Assembly (NCBI GenBank): GCA_015056815.1
Contig: SVFN01000020.1
Span: 1-64,000, forward strand
DNA: 64,000 bases
Source: Lachnospiraceae bacterium
GTDB taxonomy: Bacteria > Bacillota > Clostridia > Lachnospirales > Lachnospiraceae
Direction: 5' to 3'
Shown: positions 36,096 to 44,101 of the stretch, piece after piece
Layout of the letters: the number at the start of each line of letters is the position of its first letter
Numbering within the stretch: position 1 is the first letter of the stretch
The notes under the pieces: generated by a model
What the model saw: only the letters and a program-made list of their open reading frames with translations
Databases searched by the model: none
Told to the model about the DNA's origin: nothing
Position numbers and translations under genes: made by a program

Positions 36096-36397
36096 TAAAA
36101 AAATCCCTTACAGCATAACCTGTAAGGGACGAATCTGATCCGCGGTACCACCCTGTTTCTTCTGTTATCTATCACGTCATCTCTGCATCTGATCTGACCT
36201 GTATCTAACAAAAACTCTCATTTGCGCGTAACGAGCGCCACGTCCCGGCCTACTGATCATAAAAGTCCTGTTCAGCCGGACAGCTACGGTGTGAAATTCG
36301 GATATTATCTGAACTTAGAAAAGCTTGCAGCCGATGACTTTCCCTCTCTGTAAGAACATAAAATCCTCTATGCACCATGATCGCCTTTACATATCTA
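36096..36397 (-). promoter_or_regulatory. T-box leader (phenylalanine) of pheST
   Basis: On the minus strand the leader has the T-box core AGGGTGGTACCGCGG (36140-36154), followed by a terminator stem TCCCTTACAG/CTGTAAGGGA (36104-36113 with 36120-36129) and seven T. In stem I the segment CCGAATTTCACACCG provides a TTC (Phe) codon as specifier. Uncharged tRNA-Phe should stabilise the antiterminator and allow pheST expression. Confidence 0.92.
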
Positions 36398-36403
36398 GAA
36401 ATC

Positions 36404-36432
36404 ATTCTATGCAACTTTTTATGGCTTGTCAA
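36404..36432 (-). promoter_or_regulatory. Promoter of the T-box pheST operon
   Basis: Minus strand -35 TTGACA (36427-36432, consensus) and -10 TAGAAT (36404-36409), 17-base spacer. Confidence 0.8.
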
Positions 36433-36435
36433 GCT

Positions 36436-36458
36436 AAAATTCAGTTTTTCACTGAATT
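36436..36458 (-). terminator. Weak terminator after the MATE gene
   Basis: AATTCAGT (36438-36445) pairs with ACTGAATT (36451-36458), loop of five, then TTTT on the minus strand. It is just upstream of the pheST promoter. Confidence 0.55.
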
Positions 36459-36498
36459 CATAGTTACTATAGCCGGAACGATTGTGAATACGGACAAT

Positions 36499-37965
36499 TC
36501 ATATTCGCGGATCTGTCTCTTCTGCATTCCGTTCATTTCCGTATTCATTATACCCGCACAGGATACCTTGCTTTTCCTCAGAAAGAATCGTCTGGCAAAG
36601 CAATGAAACCGACACTGCCATCATGATCACTTCGGTCACCGGTTGTGCCCAGATTATGCCTTCAAAGCCAAAGAATCGATTCAGGACTAAAAGAAGCGGC
36701 ACATAAAGAAACAGCTGTCTTATAAGCGTAATTCCAAAGGCATACTTCGGCTTCCCCATCGCCTGGAAGGACATACGACTCATAGATACCGCTCCAACAA
36801 ACGGCAGAATAAACATGATCGTACGAAGCACTCTGCTTCCGATGCGGATGACCTCATCCGAATCTGTAAAGATCCCGATCAATTCCGGAGCAAAAAATCC
36901 ATAAAAAGCCATGACAACAAGTTCTGTACCGCTTACCACCAAAATTCCTGCTTTCAGAACACTCAGCATCCTTTTGTAATTTTTCGCACCATAATTAAAT
37001 CCCATGATCGGCTGTGTGCCGGAAGCAAATCCCTGATAAATATAATTACCAAGGGATAAGAGCTTTTGCGCAACGCCCATAGATGCAACCGTCAATTCTC
37101 CGTAAGACGCTGCCAGATTGTTATTCACAATATAAGCCGCGGATGTCAAAAGCGTCTCAAGAGTCGCCGGAACACCGACCCAGAAAATTTCTTTTAAGAT
37201 CTCCGCTGTAGGACAAAGGAATCTTTTCGACGGTTTCAATAATGTTCTTCCTCTTATATAAAAGCATAAGGATATCATCATTCCCACAGCATTTCCGAGT
37301 ATTGTTGCGATCGCAGCGCCTCTTATCTGCATTTTTAATGTAAAAATAAAAATAGGATCCAGGATAATATTGGTGATCGTGCCAAGAATCATTCCAGCGA
37401 TGGAATACTTCACACTCCCTTCACTCCGAAGCAGCTGTCCGAATGTATAATTACCCATTGTAAAAAGACTTCCGGCCAACATGACCGAAACATATTGTCC
37501 GGTATAGTCAACCGTATTGCTACCGGCGCCCAGTCCCTTTACGATCAGATCAAGTAGTAAGAGACCGACTGTCATAACGATCATACTGTTAGCAATCGTC
37601 AATAAGATACTGACTGTCAGAGTATGTTCCGCCTTAGCTTTATCATTTGCGCCAAGACTTCTTGCAATCAGGGAAGATGCACCCGTCCCGACCATATTGG
37701 ATATCGCAATTAAGATCATCATTACCGGATAAGCAAGATTTACCGCTGCCAGTTGATAATCATCCCTCATAAGGCCGATGAAGTAGGTATCCACGAGATT
37801 GTACAATACCATTATGAACATTCCGGCAATCAGCGGAACTCCAAGCTTTACAACTGCCTTTACCGGCTTTTCACGACTTAACAGACTGATCCTTTTATCT
37901 TCCGGCTGCCTGTTGTCTTCTACCTTGTGCCGCTCCTGCGTCTCTCTTTCTTCCTTTTCTTCCAT
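36499..37965 (-). CDS. MATE-family multidrug/cation efflux transporter
   Basis: A 488-residue membrane protein with 12 predicted hydrophobic segments in two halves and MATE signatures in the first helix (LGVPLIAGMFIMVLYNLVDTYF, in two parts) and the mirrored segment of the second half (GVPATLETLLTSAAYIVNN). It exchanges Na+ or H+ for organic cations or drugs. The first 35 residues are a charged cytosolic tail rich in Glu, Arg and Lys; the last 20 are also charged. It lies on its own between yihY and pheS. Substrate cannot be told. Confidence 0.9.
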   Translation of the reverse strand: MEEKEERETQERHKVEDNRQPEDKRISLLSREKPVKAVVKLGVPLIAGMFIMVLYNLVDTYFIGLMRDDYQLAAVNLAYPVMMILIAISNMVGTGASSLIARSLGANDKAKAEHTLTVSILLTIANSMIVMTVGLLLLDLIVKGLGAGSNTVDYTGQYVSVMLAGSLFTMGNYTFGQLLRSEGSVKYSIAGMILGTITNIILDPIFIFTLKMQIRGAAIATILGNAVGMMISLCFYIRGRTLLKPSKRFLCPTAEILKEIFWVGVPATLETLLTSAAYIVNNNLAASYGELTVASMGVAQKLLSLGNYIYQGFASGTQPIMGFNYGAKNYKRMLSVLKAGILVVSGTELVVMAFYGFFAPELIGIFTDSDEVIRIGSRVLRTIMFILPFVGAVSMSRMSFQAMGKPKYAFGITLIRQLFLYVPLLLVLNRFFGFEGIIWAQPVTEVIMMAVSVSLLCQTILSEEKQGILCGYNEYGNERNAEETDPRI

Positions 37966-38088
37966 AATCCCTCTATATCCTCAGCTGTGGACTGTTTACT
38001 CTAATCTGTTTCATTTTTCAATCGGTTTTTCGATCGTTTTCTCTATTGTGACACTCTGATCTGATATCACTTTTAAAGTACAGGCGAT

Positions 38089-38949
38089 TTACTTAGTTTT
38101 CTGTTGTGTCCGCATTTTCCGAATTCTCCTTGCCAGGTAAGCAAAGAATGGCTCCAGATTCTTGTTCATAAGTGCACCGATAAACACAATATACATACAG
38201 ATGTACAGCCAAAGAAGCAGCGCAATCACCGTTGCCAGGCTTCCGTAGATCGAAAAGCCGCCGAATTTTCCGACATAGATGGAAAATACCGTAGAAAAGC
38301 CGGTCCACCCAAGTCCGACAACCAGAGCTCCCGGTATCTGTGCCTTCCATCTGACCTTATTATTCGGAATCCATGTGTAAATGATCACGAATGCCACTTC
38401 AAGAACCAACACTGCGAACACATGTCGTATACTCATCAGAAATTCCAGAAAAAACTGCAGCTGCGGGACATAGGAAACGATCAGATTCGCCAGATACTGT
38501 CCCAGACCCACGATCATGATGGAAAATATCACTGCTACAAGCATCACAACCGTATAAAAGCTTGCCGAAATACGGAGGAAAAAATAATTTCTGGTCTCAT
38601 CCACCTCCTGAATCCCGTTCAGGCAGGTCTTTAATGCCATCATTCCTTTCCCCGCAGACCACAATGCCGCAATCGCAGAAACCGATACGATAGTGATGGA
38701 GCGCTCATAGACTTCGTTCACAATTCCTGTCAGAAAGCTTTCCATCATACTGGGAACGATCTCATTTAGCGATTCCACAAACATCGCTCTTGTCAGATTC
38801 GTATACGGTAAAATCGCACACATCAAAAGCATGACCGGTATCAATGACAAAAAGATAAAAAATGCACTGCTGGATGCATACATACCAATCTGTTTTTCTT
38901 TGATCTGTTTTGTAAATAGTGTTATGGCGTAATAAAAACGTCTTAGCAT
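38089..38949 (-). CDS. YihY/virulence factor BrkB family membrane protein
   Basis: A 286-residue integral membrane protein with six to seven hydrophobic helices. YihY marks are the N-terminal KEKQIGMYASSSAFFIFLSL, the middle ALWSAGKGMMAL and the C-terminal YGSLATVIALLLWLYICMYI. The family is widespread; an early RNase BN label was withdrawn, and the function is unknown. Basic C-terminus. It is followed by the MATE gene about 120 bases on. Confidence 0.88.
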   Translation of the reverse strand: MLRRFYYAITLFTKQIKEKQIGMYASSSAFFIFLSLIPVMLLMCAILPYTNLTRAMFVESLNEIVPSMMESFLTGIVNEVYERSITIVSVSAIAALWSAGKGMMALKTCLNGIQEVDETRNYFFLRISASFYTVVMLVAVIFSIMIVGLGQYLANLIVSYVPQLQFFLEFLMSIRHVFAVLVLEVAFVIIYTWIPNNKVRWKAQIPGALVVGLGWTGFSTVFSIYVGKFGGFSIYGSLATVIALLLWLYICMYIVFIGALMNKNLEPFFAYLARRIRKMRTQQKTK

Positions 38950-39028
38950 GTTTCCCTCTCAAATTCTGATGTATCTGTAACATATCCTGCTCATGTCTGC
39001 TACGAAATTATCGCAGCAGACGCAGCTT

Positions 39029-41506
39029 CTATAAATCCTCCAGTTTTATGCCCTCATAAAAAAACTGCATAATCTCTCCGCAGCTATAACCGGCTTCTGC
39101 CATATCTTTCGCACCGTTCTGGCTCAGACCGATCCCATGGCCATATCCGCCGCCGATCACTTTGTAACCGGTAACTTCTTCCCCTTCTTTTTCACATTCG
39201 ATCACTGCAAAAGCTGATGGAAGCATGGTCGTAACCGGACTGGTATCACCGGTCTGTCTCACAACATGATCCGACTGATTTGCAAGAATGCCTCTTACAT
39301 TTCTTTCTGAAATGATCCGGAATGAATGTTTCGTTCCTACCAGATCCAGTTCGTCGATCACGCCGCCGGCCAGTCTTTTGTTGACTCTTATATCCAGCAG
39401 TCTGCCAAGTTTGCCGACCGGCTGTGATACATAATTTCCATCCTTTTGCAATGTCAGGATCTGCTCCGGGTATGTTTCAAAACGTTTGCGCAGATTTTTC
39501 ATCAACAGATCTGTGTCAAGTTTTGTCTCATAAGTCCAACGAAACCATCCTTCTTCCGATTCAAAGAAAGCAGGCTGTTTTTGCCGGATAAACTCTTCGA
39601 AAACATCTTCACTCTGAAGCAGTTCCGGTGTCAGCGGCGTACTTGCCGCAATCGCCTTGGCATGTAAATGATTTGTGTTTTCACCTTCTCCCGCATGCCA
39701 TACGGAAGTATCTGTGCCAAAGCCACAGGACGTGGAATAAAAATAAGTTCCTGCCACTTCTCCATCGATCGTAACGATCTTCCCCTTCGTTTCCCGTACA
39801 GCCTGTGTGGATGGATCGGTTTCTTCTATATTATTATAAACCTGAAATCCGGTACTGTCATCTACATGTGCACCATACATTTGCAGACTGCTCTTTGTCA
39901 TGTGGCGGTATGCATAGGTGCGCGCGCTGATTGCCTGTGCCTTCTGCGCTTCCAGCGGATAGGAAGACGGCATCTCGCTGGGCACCACAGAATACAGATA
40001 TTCCTCCAGCAAAAGTTCATTGATACACAAAAGGCCATTATCCGTCCTTACAATCTCCAGACTTCCTCTGTAGGAAGGGGTCCCCTGTCCGCGAGTAAGT
40101 GAAGTAATGTCGGTTCTCGAAGTCAGTGCCGACGGTATCACATACAATCGTTCGTTTTCGAATAACGGGCTTTTTTGATCGATCGTAATACTCTCGCCGG
40201 CGTCCAGCTTCTTCTCGCCGGCTCCGCTTTTTAACGTACAGGCCGTATCACAGCATAAAGAAATAGAATCATGGTAAATATCCGCAAAATCATTGTTGCG
40301 GATCAAAACCCTGATATTCGACATGGTTTCTTCTCTGGTAGCCAGAGCCGCAACCACCTGATCTTCGTCATTTAACACAAAATCAGTAAAATCATATCCT
40401 ACTTTCAGATCGGAAAGATGGTACCCCAAAATTCCGTTTTCTTTCGACCGTCCGTCCACATCTCCGTACAGACGATATACCTGTACATGATCCGTAAATG
40501 CAAAAGACCTGTCTGTCCCATCTTCCATTGCCAGCTCCACCGAATCATTTCCCAGCCGCAGAAGTTTCCCATGTACTTTATTCTGATAAATGCGCACGTT
40601 TGCAAGCTGACCATCCTTAATACTCAGATCCACAATATCTTCTCTTCTGTCATATTGTACGGCATTTGGAATAGAAATTCCGTAGTCACTCCAATACACA
40701 AGCAGTTTTCCATCATTTTTAGCTGTAAAGCAACTGTTGAGCTCCAGATCGGCATTACTCTGCTTTCTGACATAGTAAACGGCATCATCATCCATCAGGC
40801 CTTCCATCGTCCGAAAATATTCTTGCGAGATTTCGGATTCGGATTTACTTTCCCGCAAGGACAATTTACAGATTCCCCCCTGTTCTGTCAAAATCTCATC
40901 TTCTTTAAGATTCTGATCAGCCGCAGATATTATCTTTTCGTCCAAATCATTTCCCGTATCTCTTTCAGATCCTTGATCGGCTGGAACAGACGGTATATGA
41001 GATACATTAACTCCACCCGCAATCCAGGTAAGAGTCCCTATATGTATCGGATTCTCCGGGTCGATCCTGTCAGCCACTTCCGTAAAGGATTGGATAAAAT
41101 CCTGTTCCAGCATAAAAAACGCCGGTTGATACTTGCCTTCATAACGGGACAATAATTCCTGTGCGATATTCTCCGGAATAGTTCCCTCTGTCTGTTTAGC
41201 TTCGATCCATTCGAGATACTCCCCGTATGTATACCATTCGTTCGATGTTACTTCGCTACTGTTTTGATCATTTTGGGATAACGTAGATGCTGTTCCGTCA
41301 TCACTGCCAGGTTGATCATTCTCTATTATAGAATTTTTCCTGTCCAAAACAGTTTCCAGATATTTGGCATCTTCCCTCGCCATATAATTTCCCTGCGGCT
41401 GGCTGATCCTGTGACTTTTCAAAAAACTGATCCAAAATACTGATCCTGTCGCAGCAAATAATATAACTGCCAGTACTATCGCATACTTTTTTACAGCACG
41501 ATTCAT
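39029..41506 (-). CDS. SpoIID/LytB-domain protein, membrane-anchored
   Basis: An 825-residue protein with one N-terminal anchor (about 8-27) and a long extracellular part. The SpoIID domain is in the last 330 residues: YLYSVVPSEMPSSYPLEAQKAQ, AISARTYAY and the terminal GGGYGHGIGLSQNGAKDMAE. SpoIID is a lytic transglycosylase that acts on stem-peptide-free glycan during sporulation; here the large N-terminal extension, rich in acidic and Ser residues, suggests a vegetative wall enzyme. The catalytic Glu of the PSEMP segment is present. Role in sporulation is not certain. Confidence 0.85.
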   Translation of the reverse strand: MNRAVKKYAIVLAVILFAATGSVFWISFLKSHRISQPQGNYMAREDAKYLETVLDRKNSIIENDQPGSDDGTASTLSQNDQNSSEVTSNEWYTYGEYLEWIEAKQTEGTIPENIAQELLSRYEGKYQPAFFMLEQDFIQSFTEVADRIDPENPIHIGTLTWIAGGVNVSHIPSVPADQGSERDTGNDLDEKIISAADQNLKEDEILTEQGGICKLSLRESKSESEISQEYFRTMEGLMDDDAVYYVRKQSNADLELNSCFTAKNDGKLLVYWSDYGISIPNAVQYDRREDIVDLSIKDGQLANVRIYQNKVHGKLLRLGNDSVELAMEDGTDRSFAFTDHVQVYRLYGDVDGRSKENGILGYHLSDLKVGYDFTDFVLNDEDQVVAALATREETMSNIRVLIRNNDFADIYHDSISLCCDTACTLKSGAGEKKLDAGESITIDQKSPLFENERLYVIPSALTSRTDITSLTRGQGTPSYRGSLEIVRTDNGLLCINELLLEEYLYSVVPSEMPSSYPLEAQKAQAISARTYAYRHMTKSSLQMYGAHVDDSTGFQVYNNIEETDPSTQAVRETKGKIVTIDGEVAGTYFYSTSCGFGTDTSVWHAGEGENTNHLHAKAIAASTPLTPELLQSEDVFEEFIRQKQPAFFESEEGWFRWTYETKLDTDLLMKNLRKRFETYPEQILTLQKDGNYVSQPVGKLGRLLDIRVNKRLAGGVIDELDLVGTKHSFRIISERNVRGILANQSDHVVRQTGDTSPVTTMLPSAFAVIECEKEGEEVTGYKVIGGGYGHGIGLSQNGAKDMAEAGYSCGEIMQFFYEGIKLEDL

Positions 41507-41592
41507 ACATTCTCTGCAGAAATGTCACCCTCGAAGGCTTCCGTTCACGACATCCTGCTTATCCTTTCTATTCTTTTCAACTGCAGACATAC

Positions 41593-41803
41593 AAAAACAG
41601 CCCCGAAGGACTGTTTCTCTTCCGTATGTATCCCAAAATGCCAGTTCCTGCACTTTGACTCCTAGCTAACGCTAGGTGGGCATCCGCAATTACACTTTTG
41701 TCTTCCTCTGCGCAATGAAGGCCTGACAGCCATGCAACAATATAAGAATCCCGTTCAAAGTAAATGTAGGTTCAAAATAGCAAGGAAACCAACATTTCAG
41801 GTT
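41593..41803 (-). ncRNA. ssrS: 6S RNA
   Basis: About 210 bases with own promoter and terminator. The 5' segment CCTGAAATGTTGGTTTCC pairs with the 3' segment GGAACTGGCATTTTGGG along 17-18 positions (one bulge), continued by TTTTGA/TCAAAG. Inside is a large open bubble whose 3' side contains the small hairpin CCTAGC-GTTA-GCTAGG, then a terminal stem. This layout (closing stem, central bubble with 3' hairpin, terminal stem) is that of 6S RNA, which binds the housekeeping RNA polymerase by mimicking an open promoter. The terminator is ACAGTCC-TTCG-GGGCTGT plus T5. Identification is by fold, not by a covariance search. Confidence 0.75.
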
Positions 41804-41809
41804 AATTCT

Positions 41810-41838
41810 ATTATACGCAATTTTGGCGGATTTTACAA
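41810..41838 (-). promoter_or_regulatory. Promoter of 6S RNA
   Basis: Minus strand -35 TTGTAA (41833-41838) and perfect -10 TATAAT (41810-41815), 17-base spacer, 7 bases before the RNA 5' end. Confidence 0.75.
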
Positions 41839-42189
41839 CTGTTTTCTAGTATTTTTCGAAAAAAATTCGTGCAAAACATACGATATATAGATGTACCAGA
41901 CTCTATTTACGTCAAAATATTTTCCTGCAAAAGCAGAAACCGCAGTCAGGCTACCGAACGCCATAACTGCGGAATCTGAAAACATATGTTTTGATTGCAC
42001 TTTGTATACGCCGTACAATTTTCTCACGGTCAGTTAAAACAACTTGGAATACATATTAACCAAGCCTTACCGTTTCACCTCGCGAGTCTTGTGTCGTCAT
42101 ACTTCTACAAAAACATTCTGCAGGCATCTGATGATACCGGAACGATATTCTATCCAATCAATACACGAATTATGATCTATAAACTATTT
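41839..42189. other. Intergenic stretch between 6S RNA and pckA
   Basis: I find no convincing gene. A 7-bp stem CCGCAGT/ACTGCGG (41940-41946 with 41966-41972) followed by a T-rich stretch on the minus strand may end the pckA transcript. A 64-codon minus frame crosses the 6S promoter and lacks a ribosome binding site. Confidence 0.45.
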
Positions 42190-43905
42190 TTACAGAGTAT
42201 TTAACTCATCTACTAATTTCTTAAGAGCATCCAGTGCTTCATCCGGAAGTTTGTCATAGCCTTCCTTCTTGGAAGCAAAACCTTCTACTGCATCTACACG
42301 AGTCTGCATAGCTGCCTTTAACTGCTCTACATAAGAAGCATCTTTCAGATCCGGAGTGAAGTCACCGGTCTTGCCGGACCACTCGTTCATGATCTCGATA
42401 TCTTCAAAAGGTCCCCACTGCTCGAATTTAGCCTTGCCTTCAACGATCGTCTCAAGAATTCCCAATGTATCCTCTTTCTGACATTTATGACCCATGAAGT
42501 CACCGGTGTTAACGATGTAGCAAGCTACGTTCTTCTCTTCTACTAACTTTTTGAACTTCTCATAGTCGTTAGCAAGAGGATAGGTTCTGAACGGATTTGC
42601 ATAAGGTACGATACGGATCGCATTCAAGTCAGTACCTGCTGCAACACGTTCTGCAGAAGAAGTCTTGGTAGCAAGAGTCGCACCCATAACTGCTGCAAGA
42701 GCAGAACCTTTTAATTTCACTACAGGCGGAATGGTAGGATCTTTCATGATCCAGAAGATTGCATTAACCGGAGCATCAATCTTGTCCACACGGTTCGGAG
42801 ACCATAATTTGGACTTGATCGCACGTCCGTTACCATTTCTGATATCCTCTGTTACTAACTGGATCTTGCCTTCTGAATCCATCGTACAAGAACAGTTCTG
42901 AGCAGATAATAAGTATTCATTGTCAGGACATCCTGTAGGATAATCTGCTGTCTTATCAAAATATGTAGGCTCTAATGCGATAGATGCACAGGTATCTGTG
43001 TTGATAATGAATGCATCATCATGAAGAACCTTGATAGCAGGATATTTGCCATCATGCTTAGCGTGTGTCAGAGTAGATTTTCCGGATCCTGATAAGCCGT
43101 ATACTGATGCAACGAACTTAGATCCATCCTCTAATGTGTACTCTTTCTGTCCGCCGTGGCAGGAAGCATAACCGTTTCTGTTTGCTAAAGCCCAAGCCAT
43201 TGTCAGAGTACCTTTCTTATGCTCGCCGAAGTACTTCATACCAAGGATTGCCGCACAGTTCGCATTGGTATCGAAATAGCAAAGAGTAAGCGGATCGCTT
43301 AAGCAGCTGTAATCTACGTCAGGAGCTTCTTCCGGAATCCACTGAGGATCAGAGAAGATGTAGATATCAGGCTCATTGCCATCTGCGATCGGTGCAGATT
43401 TCTTGTACATCTTAGCGTACTCATCTGACATATACTGGAAGTTGATCATCCAGTTGTAAAGAAGATTCTCCTCTCCTTCCGGAATCAGAAGATGAGCTTT
43501 TGCCATAAATTCAGGATCAAGACCTACGAAACACTCTGCATGATACATAGTTTTCCAACGTGTTTTGTAGATAGCATCCATAACTACTTTGTCAAGCTTA
43601 GCAGAATCAACGCCAGGCTCGCCTTTGATACGACGTGCAGCTGCGTAACGGCCTGTTACGGCACCATCGTTGAATAATAATACTTTTGCATCTGCAGGTA
43701 AACCAAAGGTCTCACCATCTTTGATCGGCATATCTGTTACAACAGTACCCGGTGAGTTCTTAGCTAACTCATAAGCCTCTCTTAAAGTGTTGATCTTCAC
43801 TACATTGTTGCCATAGAAAGCAGCTTCGATAATAGAACGAGTCTTAGAGAAACCAACTTTTCCGGCACCAATTTCGCTAATTGGATAATAAGCTTTTGTT
43901 GACAT
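42190..43905 (-). CDS. pckA: Phosphoenolpyruvate carboxykinase (ATP-type family)
   Basis: A 571-residue enzyme that interconverts oxaloacetate and PEP; in anaerobes it often runs towards oxaloacetate. The P-loop is YGLSGSGKSTLTHAKH, the second metal/nucleotide region is KVLHDDAFIIN, and the oxaloacetate-side region includes GTLTMAWALANRNGYASCHGG (two segments). It differs from E. coli PckA around the kinase-2 motif and is longer, so it is a divergent branch. Its AGGAGG and promoter are clear. Highly biased codon use with few rare codons suggests strong expression. Confidence 0.85.
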   Translation of the reverse strand: MSTKAYYPISEIGAGKVGFSKTRSIIEAAFYGNNVVKINTLREAYELAKNSPGTVVTDMPIKDGETFGLPADAKVLLFNDGAVTGRYAAARRIKGEPGVDSAKLDKVVMDAIYKTRWKTMYHAECFVGLDPEFMAKAHLLIPEGEENLLYNWMINFQYMSDEYAKMYKKSAPIADGNEPDIYIFSDPQWIPEEAPDVDYSCLSDPLTLCYFDTNANCAAILGMKYFGEHKKGTLTMAWALANRNGYASCHGGQKEYTLEDGSKFVASVYGLSGSGKSTLTHAKHDGKYPAIKVLHDDAFIINTDTCASIALEPTYFDKTADYPTGCPDNEYLLSAQNCSCTMDSEGKIQLVTEDIRNGNGRAIKSKLWSPNRVDKIDAPVNAIFWIMKDPTIPPVVKLKGSALAAVMGATLATKTSSAERVAAGTDLNAIRIVPYANPFRTYPLANDYEKFKKLVEEKNVACYIVNTGDFMGHKCQKEDTLGILETIVEGKAKFEQWGPFEDIEIMNEWSGKTGDFTPDLKDASYVEQLKAAMQTRVDAVEGFASKKEGYDKLPDEALDALKKLVDELNTL

Positions 43906-43944
43906 TCTTAAATTGTCCTCCTCTTTATATATTTTTTACCGCCT

Positions 43945-43962
43945 TTCCTTATATATAAGGAA
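43945..43962. promoter_or_regulatory. 18-bp perfect palindrome in the pckA leader
   Basis: TTCCTTATATATAAGGAA is perfectly symmetrical, 40 bases before the pckA start and about 65 bases after the predicted -10. It could be an operator or a small hairpin. I match it to no known regulator. Confidence 0.5.
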
Positions 43963-44026
43963 CGGTCTGTTACTGTTTCTGTGCTCCGGACCCGCATTGA
44001 AACATGGTAAGCCAAGCACATTTAGT

Positions 44027-44055
44027 ATTATCTCAAATGCGCTGTGAAAAGTCAA
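44027..44055 (-). promoter_or_regulatory. Promoter of pckA
   Basis: Minus strand -35 TTGACT (44050-44055) and -10 GATAAT (44027-44032), 17-base spacer. Confidence 0.7.
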
Positions 44056-44101
44056 GATTTGGTATGTGAAAAATATATCAAATTTTTGTAAATTTGATTG
44101 A

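Noticed and set aside
41833-42027. 64-codon minus-strand frame between 6S RNA and pckA
   Set aside because: It overlaps the 6S promoter, has no ribosome binding site and no recognisable protein features.
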